DNA of 64,000 nt, taken from positions 79,983,626 through 80,047,625 of the forward strand of contig OZ005649.1 of NCBI GenBank assembly GCA_963930645.1, given 5' to 3'. Both the position numbers and the translations under genes were made by a program. Origin of the DNA: Salticus scenicus. Lineage: Eukaryota > Arthropoda > Arachnida > Araneae > Salticidae. Numbering within the stretch: the first letter of the stretch is position 1; each line of letters begins with the position of its first letter. Below are positions 25,631 through 36,102 of the stretch, piece after piece. The notes under the pieces are model-generated. The model ran no database searches. It was not told the origin of the DNA and saw nothing but the letters and a program-made list of their open reading frames with translations.

Positions 25631-25672
<42 letters not shown>

Positions 25673-26488
25673 CACTGGCTATTTACAGAGATTCGAAATA
25701 TTTTTACATTTAAATCACACTATATTATATGCTTTTCCATGGTGATTTTTTCTCATTGTTTTCTCACATTTCATATAGCATATATATATATATAAACATT
25801 ATAAAATAATCATAATATAAAACAAAATCGCTCTAATAATACAAGGATTTCTCAAATAAACCATTTATTTTACCCTTTGATAAATCATTCATAATAAAAT
25901 AATCAGAGTGTACGAAATGAAGGAACTGAATCCCTTATCTTTGTTCCTGCATGATTGATGATTGCCTTATTTGAACTGCAGAAATTTCTAACCTATTATT
26001 ACATTCAATGCACATGCAAAAGCGATTATCGGCTTATAGTCTGAATCGAAAATTCGATATCCAAGGATAAAAATTCAATGGGATTTATGTGCCTCCGGTT
26101 CCATAAAAGTATTGAAATCCATCCAAAAAAAATGGAATCGAGAAATAAAGAACGACTGACTTTAGTGTAATAATAAATCAGTTACTCTCATCTGTATTAA
26201 TGCGTGCATTAGTAAATAAAAAAAAATTCAATTGATTACAATTTAAGGTTAAAAACCATTACTAGCTACTACATGAAAATGAAAGATATTAGAAAATATT
26301 GTATAACTCTATTTTTATTTTGGTACAGAATTATATACAAAAACTCATTTAGATAAAAAGAGAGGTCGTTAAGAAAGTGTCTCAAGTTTCAAGCGAAATG
26401 TTGTATTTTATGATAAAAGATCCTATACATATTAAAACTGATTATATCTTTCAAAATTTTATTCATAATATCAACATAGGTGCGAACT

Positions 26489-26523
<35 letters not shown>

Positions 26524-26613
26524 TACTAGTATTTCTTTACAAAACATTTTATCTTGTTTAATCACAGAAAACTACTAAAAAACTTTTAAATATTCGATTA
26601 AAATTTTCTGGTT

Positions 26614-26646
<33 letters not shown>

Positions 26647-26785
26647 GTTCAACTTGGAAACTATGTAACACGCTTCGTTATATAATTCTGAAGGTTTAAA
26701 AAAAAAAAAGAAAAGAAAAGAAAGCAGAAATATACCTTTACAGACATGTTATTTACTTATCTCTCAAATTATTTAATATATACAT
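24766..26785. other. Non-coding stretch with homopolymers
   Basis: No gene. Contains two G/C runs flanking a diverged inverted pair (about 24820-25040: AAATTGTGAATTTCCC... and ...GGAAATTTGGAGAATTCCCC), ATT microsatellite (25390-25411), a C run then a ~45-base A run (25433-25489), an AT microsatellite (25633-25670), poly-T (26490-26520) and poly-A (26616-26645). Confidence 0.6.
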
Positions 26786-26790
26786 ATACA

Positions 26791-27352
26791 CACCTCGCGA
26801 CAAAAAGATAGATACAAAGGGTTTTTTCTTTGATTTTTCATAAAATAACATTATCTAAATTGTGCTTATCACTTATTATTGACGAAAAATAACACTATTC
26901 CCGGACTAATTTTTTTTTTAAGACTAATTTAGAAAAAAATGAAGACTCAATTTTTTCTAATTTAAAACTACACACTGCGACAACAAAATGGGAATAAAGG
27001 TTTTTTTTTTTTTTTTTTTGAGTATGATTATTTTAAATATGATTCAAATATGTAATATGTTTTTGATATGGTAATATTTTGTTATGATAATAAATGATCA
27101 GCACAGTTTAGATAATGTTATTTTATGAAAAATTAAAAAAAAAAAAAAACCTTTGTTCCTATCTTTTTGTCGCGGAGTATAGTCTTAAATTAGAAAAAAT
27201 TTAGTCTGAAAACTTTTCTACATTAGTCATAAAACAAAAATTAGTCCGGGAATAGTGTTACTTTATGATAATAATACATGATAAATTCAATTTAGATAAT
27301 GCCATTTTATGAAAAAATAAAGAAAAAACCCTATCTATCTTTTTGTCGCGGG

Positions 27353-27355
<3 letters not shown>
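26791..27355. mobile_element. Foldback MITE with a nested relative
   Basis: The left arm CACCTCGCGACAAAAAGATAG and following ~55 bp are the inverse of the right arm ending CTATCTTTTTGTCGCGGGGTG. Inside it, about 26972-27180, a second inverted pair carries similar termini (CTGCGACAACAAAATGGGAA and CCTATCTTTTTGTCGCGGAG). So one copy appears inserted in, or duplicated within, another. No coding frame exists. TA-rich flanks and clean terminal inversion suggest a Tc1/mariner-type MITE. Confidence 0.75.

Positions 27356-27440
<85 letters not shown>
27354..27440. repeat. Compound TA/GT microsatellite
   Basis: A TA run (27354-27406) passes directly into a GT run (27407-27438) at the right end of the preceding MITE. 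Confidence 0.95.
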
Positions 27441-27441
<1 letters not shown>

Positions 27442-27468
27442 CATATATGTAATGGTTAAACCAATATA

Positions 27469-27626
27469 CACTGTTAAAAAAATGCAGAAAAAATACAGAA
27501 ATTCTCTGTAATTTCAGAAAAAAAGTCGTAAATTACGGAAAAATTACGTAGACAAAACGTATTTTACGACTTTTTTTCTGAAATTACAGAGAATTTCTGT
27601 ATTTTTTCTGCATTTTTTTAACAGTG
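27469..27626. mobile_element. 158-bp near-perfect palindromic MITE
   Basis: Arms of about 65 bp, CACTGTTAAAAAAATGCAGA... and its exact inverse ...CTGCATTTTTTTAACAGTG, flank a ~28-base centre. TA lies on both sides (27467-27468 and 27627-27628). The arms show no mismatch that I can see, so insertion is recent or the palindrome is kept by gene conversion. TA duplication fits a Tc1/mariner source. Confidence 0.85.
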
Positions 27627-28055
27627 TACATATGTCATTGTAAAACAAATTTAATACAAAATAGTTGCATAATTTAAATTTTGCATCCATGAAAATTAGG
27701 CAATGTTTTGATAGACTTAATAATACTTCGGTGGCAGCCTTGGCAGCTATTGCAGCTGTGATCTTTAGTGTGGACAGCAGTTAACTTCATTTCCCCAGCA
27801 TGCTGATATATACGCCGCAAGCCAAATTCTTCTTTCACATGGACAAGAACAATTATTTAACTATTGCTTACGACAAACAGTAATGTTTGTAACGGAAATT
27901 AATTTGTCATTCATCTAGAGGAAATTCTTTCATGTAAGACTAAATTTAAATGAAGTAATGAAGTAGCTTTCTCTCATTGACTATCTAAAATATCAGCCTT
28001 AAGTTTTGAATATATAAATAAATGTATTCTAAGTCCTAGAAAATTTTTACACAGA

Positions 28056-28056
<1 letters not shown>

Positions 28057-28097
<41 letters not shown>

Positions 28098-28099
28098 CG

Positions 28100-28138
<39 letters not shown>
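28057..28138. repeat. Abutting poly-A and poly-T
   Basis: About 35 A, a short spacer AGTAACGCA, then about 33 T: an inverted homopolymer pair able to form a long A:T hairpin. Confidence 0.95.
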
Positions 28139-28141
<3 letters not shown>

Positions 28142-28602
28142 AGAATTATTATTGTTGTTTATTATGACTAATCAACAGTAATTTATGTCACAAATTTTAA
28201 ATGCGGTACATATAACAATAGAAAATTTTTCATTTAAGATCTGAATTGAGTAATTTTATGCAATGATTGTCTCTCACAGATTGTGGAAAGGATCTGTCTA
28301 GCATTTGAATATGAACATATATTGCTTGTTAATGATGATGCCATTTTCCAAAGGTTTTATAAATATCTGAAATAAAATATAACGTCAGGTTTTTTTTGGT
28401 TAAATACATTTTATTGCGTTTTAAATATATAGATTTTTGTAACTGCGTACTGCACTTAGTCTTCAGTATATTCTAATATAATTTATATGAAATAGAAAGG
28501 TTTTTTCTCTGTCACTAAAAATTCCATATTTTGAGAAAAATACTTTGAATACAAATATAGAAGCATGCTCTATTTTAATGATAAAATACAACATGTCTTC
28601 CA

Positions 28603-28607
<5 letters not shown>

Positions 28608-28657
<50 letters not shown>

Positions 28658-28680
28658 TATAGATATATAGATATATATTA
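28608..28680. repeat. AT/GATA microsatellite
   Basis: An AT run (28611-28655) grades into ATAGATATAGATAT. It lies beside the left end of the foldback element at 28750. Confidence 0.9.
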
Positions 28681-28749
28681 ATTACTTATTAATAAAAGTG
28701 TATTTGTATAAAAAAGGCGCCAAAGGCAGCACTAAAAATTATACAAAAA

Positions 28750-29398
28750 TATATAATTTTGAAAATATGTAGAGACTTGAAGACAAGTGGGCGTGGTCAA
28801 CAAGAAGAAAAAACGTTAATAAAAACAAAGAAATAACGAATTAAAGTAACGAAGAACAATTGTAAAAACAACACTACATGTGAAAAAATTGAAAAACGCC
28901 TAAGAGGTTTCGGAAACATGGCGAAACTAGCATACTCCCAACAATCTATGAAATTCTAAAACAAGATTAAATTACTGGTAAATTCTATATAACAATATCA
29001 ATGCTTCATAAAATCAACAAAACTAAATTCATTTAAAAGTCCATAACTAAATCAATTTAATCAATTTAGTTCTGTTGCTTTTATGATGCATTGATATTGT
29101 TATGTATAATTTAACAGTAATTTAATCTTGTTTCAGAATTTCATAGATTTTTGTTAGGAGTATGCTAGTTTCGCCATTTTTCCGAAACCAGTTAGGCCTT
29201 TTTCAATTTACTTTATTGTCTGTTCTGCCGCTCCCACCCACTGAAGAGGAAGCGGAAGGGTGTTCTTCACATGTAGTATTGTTTTTACAATTATTCTTCG
29301 TTACTTTAATTCGTTATTTCTTTGTTTTTATTAGCATTTTTTTCCTTTATTTTTCTTGTTGACCACGCCCACTTTTCTTCAAGTCTCTACATATTTTC

Positions 29399-29410
<12 letters not shown>
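28750..29410. mobile_element. Foldback element, ~660 bp
   Basis: The left arm (ATTTTGAAAATATGTAGAGA, CTTGAAGACAAGTGGGCGTG...) returns inverted in the right arm (...GACCACGCCCACTTTTCTTCAAGTCTCTAC, ATATTTTCAAAATTATATAT). Homology continues through TTCGTTACTTTAATTCG and the ACTAGCATACTCC/GGAGTATGCTAG pair to a centre near 29060. The right arm has an extra G+C-rich piece (about 29215-29265) absent from the left. An AT microsatellite follows at 29404-29440. There is no gene; the open frame at 29162-29362 lies in the arm. Confidence 0.85.
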
Positions 29411-29445
<35 letters not shown>

Positions 29446-29677
29446 TTAATATTAATATAAAAATAAAAACCAACCTATTTCAGAAGCAAACGTAAAGCAA
29501 CTATCTATACTTCTAAAAATTATTGGTACTACCTTTAAATCGCCCACTAAAATATTGGGAGTTGCGATCATAGGTATAGTAATATATATAGTTCTATCAT
29601 CCCCATGTTATCGAGTAAAAAGTTTTCATGCCGAAAAAAGTTTTGGAATCAGCCATTAAAAGGTACTAAAAAAGAGA

Positions 29678-30499
29678 AAACTAGTAGGATGTGAGAAAAC
29701 TAGTAGGATTTTCTTCTATAGAATTTTACATAAAATTTATTCAATACAAATCATTTATTAAACTACCAAATTATTTTCCATTATAAATGCAGACGATTTT
29801 TATCTGACAATATTATATTATAACTAAATGCCGAAAGATGCAAATTTTTTGCAAATCAGAAGTGAAAACTTTTCCAAGTTCTTTTTCGTTAAAAGATTTA
29901 AAAAAAAATCGATAACTTTGTTTTAAATTATTCCAGATCTATAGTTCAAACATTCGTTTTAAACTTATTGACGAGATCTTTCGAAAGATACTGTTATTGA
30001 AAATTTACTCCTCTCAGTTGGAGCTTCCCCCAGGGGGGGAAGCGATGCTCCCACATGCAAATTTTTTTCCAGTTAACTTCTACTATTTTCAATATTGCAT
30101 ATTAATTTTACAATAACAGCATTAAAATAATACTCATTATGTACATTTATACGAAATTTTGTCCTATACTACCATGTAAAAAAATTAGAAAATATGCCAT
30201 CACAGCCCCACCTGTTGAGCAATTGTTCCACAAATCTAACTAGCGCCAGTTTATGTCAAGGTTCAACTAAATACCAAGTTTGGCTAAATTTCGTTCATTG
30301 GTTCGTGAGATACATTGTCCACAAAATTTGTGATATACGCACAGAGATAGACACACAGACACACAGAGAAACAGACATTTTCTAAAACAGTGAAATCGTG
30401 TTCAGGACATCCCAAAACGTGTAAATCAATCGAAGAACTGGAGTTTGAAAATTTTCACGAAATTTTCACTTTCTCTATCTATACATATAGAAGAAAGTA
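29678..30499 (+). mobile_element. Terminal-hairpin element (TH family), copy 1
   Basis: The 5' end AAAACTAGTAGG with TTTTCTTCTATA (29707-29718) is matched inversely by the 3' hairpin ACTTTCTCTATC...ATATAGAAGAAAGTA (30468-30499). The body has the family landmarks in order: ATCGATAACTTTGTTTTAAA, ACGAGATCTTTCGAAAGATA, a C/G-run block around GCTTCCCCCAGGGGGG, GTTAACTTCTACTATT, CGAAATTTTGTCCTATACT, then TGGTTCGTGAGATACATTGT and a CAGACACACAGA tract. Other copies lie at 35.7-36.3, 40.05-40.45, 40.6-46.7 (minus, interrupted) and 48.2-49.4 kb. No protein is encoded. The asymmetric terminal repeat links it to Helentron-like elements (inference). Confidence 0.7.
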
Positions 30500-30823
30500 A
30501 AAAAGAAAAATGAATTCGAAATTGTATCTGCAGTTTTTCATTCACCTTTAGTAATTAATTATTCATAAATTGGATTTACTAAATTATCCGTGTGTATTCC
30601 TGTGATAATTACGAGGAATGACAACAATTAGAGGGACTTTTCCCGAGTAAAAAGGGAACGCTTTTTCCCTCTCGCTGATCAACCTATCGCCTGTATTCTC
30701 GGCAAACGCACGGCTGTCGCACCTCCCCTTCTCTCGTTAATTTGCGGGAGGCGAGAGAGAAAGCGATTCTACTCAAATGCGCGTTGAAACAGCTCTTGCT
30801 CTGCTCCCACAAAAAGAAAAAAA

Positions 30824-30867
<44 letters not shown>

Positions 30868-30944
30868 TAATTTAAATAAAATTGAGAAAAAACGAGCTAA
30901 AGAAATGGAACAGTAGCAGTATAGAATCTCTTGGTAAAATTTTA
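30500..30944. other. Non-coding stretch, G+C-richer
   Basis: No gene is seen. 30620-30800 is unusually G+C-rich for the window (CTTTTTCCCTCTCGCTGATC, CGGGAGGCGAGAGAGAAAGC) and is followed by a long poly-T (30827-30864). It may be the 5' part of the Helitron fragment that follows. Confidence 0.4.
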
Positions 30945-31085
30945 AATTTGGCACCGATGTAGCTCGGATGTTTCTCACCAAGATGCTTACTTATGCAGTT
31001 GCGACGAATTTTAATTCATTGCCACAATGACAACAAAAATTTAAAAGCCGCCAAGGGGCTCTTATACTAAAGCTATAACAAAGAA
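30945..31085 (+). mobile_element. Helitron internal fragment
   Basis: The series GGCACCGATGTAGCTCGGAT, TTTCTCACCAAGAT, TTCATTGCC, ATTTAAAAGCCGCCAAGGG and CTTATACTAAAGCT matches, with substitutions, the internal block at 53275-53405 of the complete Helitron and at 63580-63715 of the truncated one. No Helitron ends are present, so this is a broken or captured piece. Confidence 0.65.
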
Positions 31086-31369
31086 ATTTTAAGAAATGAA
31101 TATAGTAACGGTGGTAGGGAATGAAACGCAGATACTGCATGAATTTATATAGAAAAACAGATTAAAAATTCCTACCACAATAAAAAATATTCTGTTTTGA
31201 GCAGAATTTTATAACTGTTACTTAGAATAAAAAAATAACTGTTTTTTTTTTCTTAGAAAATAAAAAATATAATTACTCGAATGTATTTGTTACTACAAAA
31301 TTCTGTTTTTCTGTTTACAATTTCCACTTTTTTGCATGAATATATCTTTTTGTAAATTATGCATTTCAA

Positions 31370-31530
<161 letters not shown>

Positions 31531-31785
31531 ATAAAGATGATCTATTAAGCATAGTAGAAGGCAAGCAACAGATACAAGATCACTGAAACACCAATGTCCA
31601 ATAAGATTAAAAAAAATTTTATCAGTGGATGAAATACACTAATGTAAAAAAACCAGATCTATTAATTAACACCCTGCAAAACAAACGAATGAATAAAATA
31701 ACACAACAAATCTTAACTTAAAACCATAAACTTATCAAAATTAATGAAAAAATAACCTAAAAAACACAAGATAGGAAGGAAAGAG

Positions 31786-31858
31786 GCGCCTGCCTCTTTT
31801 CTTCCCACAGGCTTTTAACCCCACAGGCAAGCATTGTGACTTGCCTGTGGGGTTAAAC
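31786..31858. repeat. Two adjacent hairpins
   Basis: AGAGGCGCCTGCCTCTT is a small palindrome. It is followed by TAACCCCACAGGCAAG, loop CATTGTGA, CTTGCCTGTGGGGTTA (31817-31856), a perfect 16-bp stem in otherwise AT-rich sequence. Polarity and role are unknown; there is no T-run that would suggest a transcription end. Confidence 0.8.
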
Positions 31859-32389
31859 TAGTTTCACGCCGGCAACACTCACCCAGCCTGCCACGACCAG
31901 AACAGGAACCATATGAAGTTAAAAAAACAAAATTTCAAAGCAGATGAATAACAATGAAACCACGAAGCAGCAATGAAATTCTCTGATTGATTTCATTGTG
32001 TTTAATAGTATAATTAGAATTTTAAATATAGTTGACAACTCAAAAAGGAAGAAACTGAAATTTTATTGGAAAAAGAAAGTTTGCATAGTAATGCAAAGTA
32101 AATGCAACAAGCCTTCTGCTTCTTTTTTTTATTTAATTTCACAAACCCACCCAATCATCCATCCTTACAACACCACCCCACCTCCGTAATCAAACATCTG
32201 CCCAACCAACCGCCACTTTTTTTATTGTCTTTTATTATTTTATAATTTTTTTGTTGATATACACAAAAGTGTACACAGCTTTTTTTTGTTAAGGATATAA
32301 AATTTGGTTAAGGATAAGTTTTTAGGAAAACCCACTTTAGCAGTGGCTATGATCAGTTTATTAATATTCTTGTTTTTAAACTTCCCAAA
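31859..32389. other. AT-rich non-coding stretch
   Basis: No gene recognised. Two short open frames (31998-32189, 32304-32513) show no domains; the second overlaps the antisense of the RT relic. Confidence 0.5.
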
Positions 32390-33330
32390 GCATAAATTAT
32401 TAATTCAAAATAAATGGTTAATGATGATGTTTCTAAATACCGAAAGATGCAGACATGAATTAAAATGTGTAAATAAGTTTACTTTAAATCTAAAATCTTG
32501 TCGTTTGTCATAGATATCTGTGTAAATTTTATTACCTTAGATAATTATTTTTAGATCTAAAAAGTTAATTGATTGATTAGAGTATTTTGAGTTAGCTTTA
32601 AATTAGGTGGATAATTGAAGGAAAAGTCATTTTGTGAGTTCTTGTTGAGATAAAATACAATAATATAATTGATGTAACGATAAAATCGAACAACATCATT
32701 GCAAATTTGCTTTTCATAATAATAAAGATAGAGATCTGCCAAAATACTGGAGCTACAACCTCCTTGTGGGATGCCTAATTGTTTCAAATAGATATCGTTG
32801 TTGTGGAAGATATAATTATTATGGATAACAAAGTTAAGAAGTGTTTAAAATTTTGCTGCTTTAAAGTTGTGAGGAAGATTAATTTGAGCTTTATATTCTT
32901 GAAAAAGACTGTAAATGATAATACTAAGATCTGATAACTCAATAATATTGAAAAAATCTTCAAAGTTAAAAGTCATAATATTGTCTATTGAATCAAACGA
33001 TTTGATGTCTTGAATTAATTGAAAGCTATTTTTAAGACAGTGTAAATTATCAAATTTGCAAGTACAATTGTAAATTTGTTTTAGAATATCCAGTAGAGAT
33101 TTATTAGCTTTGTTGTTATAAGTGTTACACCCAACAGTGACATTGCGAAATTTAATTGGAGATTTGTGAAACTTAGGTATGATAACTATATAAGGATAAT
33201 TAAAGTTATTGAAGGGAAGTTGAAGTAGTTTATAGTAATTATGTATTTTTCGGTTATTAATAATAAGGTTATTATTTGTTAAACTGAAGATGTTATTATT
33301 AGTGACTGAAGAGTTTAAAATAGAGAGATA
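32390..33330 (-). pseudogene. Reverse transcriptase relic
   Basis: Reading the minus strand from about 33330 down gives a nearly continuous RT-like frame. First comes IPKFHKSPIKFRNVTVGC (near 33180-33130), matching the P-K-x-H-K-x-P-x-x-x-R block seen early in the fingers of several eukaryotic RT groups. Next is TFNFEDFFNII (near 32970), where motif A lies. An in-frame TAA (about 32850) is followed by LGIPQGGCSSSILADLYLYY (32781-32720), the motif B region. RYINYIIVF (near 32680) stands in the position of the catalytic Y-x-D-D box. The C-terminal FTHFNSCLHLSVFRNII lies near 32460. Both catalytic aspartates of the DD box and the one in motif A are replaced, and there is an internal stop, so it is inactive. 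The clade is uncertain: a Penelope-like or related non-LTR RT is my best guess. No endonuclease, integrase or LTR is visible. Confidence 0.7.
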
Positions 33331-33679
33331 GTAGGATTTTATATATATTTATAAATTTGCTTTTTGGAAATTTACTTCAGAAAGTGGTTTTCTTATATTG
33401 TAGGGGAATTTAAAACAGAGAACATCTTTCATTGAATAAAATTTGTAAAGCTCGAAGTTAGTATTTGGATTTTGTAAAGAAATCAGAAAGATCTTCTAAT
33501 CTTTGCCTTGAAAGACCCCTTAAAAATTTTAAAGCGACTCATTAATATGTTTTAATGTTTTTTATTCTTCATAATACTTTGAAAACTTTTTTGTGACAGA
33601 AAACTGTTGCCATATATAAATTAAAAAAAAATATATATATATATACAGACACAATATTTCATTATTTAAAACATGAAAA
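33331..33679. other. Non-coding link between two transposon relics
   Basis: The first part may be more of the RT element (minus strand, many stops). An AT microsatellite and the sequence TACAGACACAATATTTCATT mark the point from which homology with 38.1 kb begins. Confidence 0.5.
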
Positions 33680-33696
33680 TCTGACATTGACAGATT

Positions 33697-33905
33697 TTAA
33701 TTTAGTGCCAGAGGTCTACTGCTAAACTTGTTAATATCGACAAATTCTTCTTTAGTTAATTCGTGACCATCTAAATTCCATGATAAAGTTTTCATTAAAT
33801 CAAACCAATGTGTTTCAGCTGCAGATATTGTAACAAATAACGTTGGAAGTCCAAACTGTCTTATAGCCGCAAAACAACGTTTTTTCTCTTTTTCCCAATG
33901 AGGGG
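33697..33905 (-). pseudogene. Helitron Rep N-terminal domain fragment, copy 1
   Basis: The minus-strand frame reads HWEKEKKRCFAAIRQFGLPT then LFVTISAAETHWFDLMK and continues to a stop at 33697. This matches the conserved block of the Helitron_like_N domain found upstream of the HUH nuclease in Helitron Rep/helicase proteins (aromatic-E/K-rich start, I-R-Q-x-G-x-P-T, T-x-S-A-x-E/D-x-x-W). The true protein runs >1000 residues; only ~60 remain. Upstream on the same strand the frame runs straight into the 29-30 bp minisatellite, whose translation (HTFDMSPPQG) replaces the coding sequence. A near-identical copy at 38.1-38.4 kb has the same layout. This is a fragment of a dead autonomous element. 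Confidence 0.75.
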
Positions 33906-34340
33906 GAGGTGTGCCTTGGGGGGGACTCATGTCAAAGGTGTGCCTTGGGGGGGGACTCATGTCAAAGTTGTACCTTGGGGGGACTCATGTCAAAGTTGGG
34001 CCTTGGGGGGGACTCATGTCAAAGTTGGGCCTGGGGGGGACTCATGTCAAAGTTGGGTCTTGGGGGGGACTCATGTCAAAGTTGTACCTTGGGGGGGACT
34101 CATGTCAAAGTTGGGCCTGGGGGGACTCATGTCAAAGTTGGGCCTTGGGGGGACTTCGTTCAATAAATCCCCATTCAATAAACCGACTGAACTAGGCCCT
34201 TAGCACTATTAAGAGTGTATTATAAAAATTCGACAACGCTGTACCGACTGAAATAGGGGTACCTTGGGGGGGACTCATGTCAAAGTTGGGCCTGGGGGGG
34301 GGACTCATGTCAAAGTTGGGCCTTGGGGGGACTTCATTCA
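33906..34340 (+). repeat. Minisatellite, two blocks (~9 and ~3 units)
   Basis: Units are those of the 4.2-kb array. The first block is 33906-34160. A ~100-bp insert follows (34160-34255: CAATAAATCCCCATTCAATA and ACCGACTGAACTAGGCC), then the second block 34255-34335 and a repeat of the insert sequence. The flanks thus form a higher-order duplication of unit block plus flank. Confidence 0.9.
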
Positions 34341-35042
34341 ATAAATCCCCATTCAATAAACCGACTGAAATAGGCCTCTAGCACTAATTAAGAGTGACAT
34401 ATTAAAATTCGACAACTGTGCCGACTGAAATAGGCCTCTAGCACTAATTAGGAAAAGAAAAGTAAAAAAGCCCGTTTAAGGAACTTGCTTAATGAAACAA
34501 ATAATAAAAAAAAATTACTTTTTTCTTTCTACAGATTTTGTAAAGCTTTGTAAAAAAAAAAAAAAAAAAAAAGTAAAGAAAAGATAACGTTTGATACAAT
34601 TTTTGAGTCAAGTTATTCCACTTTTCATTTTTTTTTTTTTTTTTTTTTTTTTGTAGGAAGTCTACTATTTAACACTCCTGAGTTAAATTCGGGGATTTCT
34701 TCAATTTTATCAAAAAGTAAATTCTGCAGATGGGAATCTTGAGATATCAAGTGTCATAATGTTGAAAAGTAACTTTCAAACAATCTGTATTAATAAAACA
34801 AAACGCTCTATCAACAGAAAATATTTTCGAATACCCGAACCGAAACCCAACTATTCCTCCCGCAGATATTCTTGCATTTTGATTGGTTGATGCTAAAACA
34901 TTTCGACTAAAAATCGAATCTTTAAGCTACTAGTTTTTGCTTATTTATATACGACTAGAGCTCCTCCAGTACAGGCTTTCTCATCAGGCATTTTGTTTGC
35001 CACTCAGCGATTGTTGCCCACGCAGTCCGAATTTCAAGTGTT
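34341..35042. other. Non-coding stretch
   Basis: Begins with two copies of the ACCGACTGAAATAGGC... CTCTAGCACTAATTA flank shared with 38.75-38.85 kb. It then has A and T runs (34551-34573, 34628-34653) and a G+C-richer piece at 34850-35040 immediately before the THAP fragment. No gene is recognised. Confidence 0.5.
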
Positions 35043-35206
35043 ATGAAATCATTTAAAATGGAGGTTTTGCAGCCAAAAATTGCTCAAATCATACCAAAAC
35101 TGCTTTTAGAACGTTTAGATTTCCAACAGATGAAGAAAGACGAAAGAAATGGGCTATTAATTGTCCAAAAGAAAATTGTACGCTTAGCTTTCAATCACAA
35201 ATATGA
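35043..35206 (+). pseudogene. THAP-domain fragment
   Basis: The frame from 35069 reads AAKNCSNHTKTAFRTFRFPT followed by DEERRKKWAINCPKENC and ends at TGA 35204-35206 (45 codons). From family knowledge, THAP zinc fingers (C2CH, DNA-binding) begin M-x-x-C-x-x-x-x-C-x-N and continue with F-x-x-F-P-x-D-x-x-x-R-x-x-W. Seen here are the second cysteine with its N, the F-R-F-P block and the invariant W. The first cysteine lies in another frame: an ATG at 35058 reads out of frame, and TTT-TGC just before 35069 would supply the cysteine after a small indel. The third cysteine/histidine pair is missing, or would be on another exon. THAP domains occur both in host proteins and in P-type transposases, so origin is unresolved. 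Confidence 0.6.
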
Positions 35207-35664
35207 AGTGTAATTATGATATGTTTTCTTCCATTTTTGGTATCAATTATTTGTTTTTATTGCTGTTTGATTATCTAAATGTTGTATTTTACAACCTACA
35301 CTACTTTTCAACGTGTATAAATATTTAAAATTAACTAATTTAACAGCAACAGTGATGGCTACTTTTTACAAGGGTTATAAGAAAATTTCGCCAAATATTA
35401 CCGCCAAACTTATCAAGTACAAACAATAATTCGCTCTTCGGTTTAGGCAAACTCACCGTTTTAGGCAATAAAGACAACGAGTAATACGACTGCAACTTAA
35501 TGTCGCTAAGCTATATTTCCGCTGGGCAACAAGGATTAGCTGTGAATCAGTTCGTATTTTAGGAGTATTATATACGACCGGTCCGTGACGTCATCAATAG
35601 CGGCACTGGAAACGTGTTTAAAAAGAATCGCTCTGGGAGTGCTTTTTCCCCGTCTATCGTTATA
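35207..35664. other. Non-coding stretch
   Basis: No gene is seen downstream of the THAP fragment. The final ~90 bases (CGACCGGTCCGTGACGTCAT...) are G+C-richer and contain TGACGTCA, a CRE-like word also present in the inverted repeat at 37.2 kb. Confidence 0.4.
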
Positions 35665-36035
35665 CATTGTAATAGATCTATAGTTCAGAAATTCGTTTTA
35701 AAGATATTCACGAGACCTTTCGAAAGACACCCATCTCGAAAATTTACTCTCCCCGGGGGGTACTTCCCCCCAGGGGGGAATCGATGCCCCCACATGCACG
35801 AAAATATTTTTCTAGTTAACTACTACTATTATCAATAATTCATATTAGTTTTACAATCACAAGTTTAAAATAACTCTCATTATGTACATTTATACGAAGT
35901 TTTGTCCTATACTGCCATGGTAAAAAATTAGAAAAAATGCGATCACAGCGCCACCTGTTAAGCGATTGATCCCCAAATTTAATCAGCACCAGTCTATGTC
36001 AGGGGCCAACTAAATACCAAGTTTGGTTAAATTGC

Positions 36036-36102
<67 letters not shown>

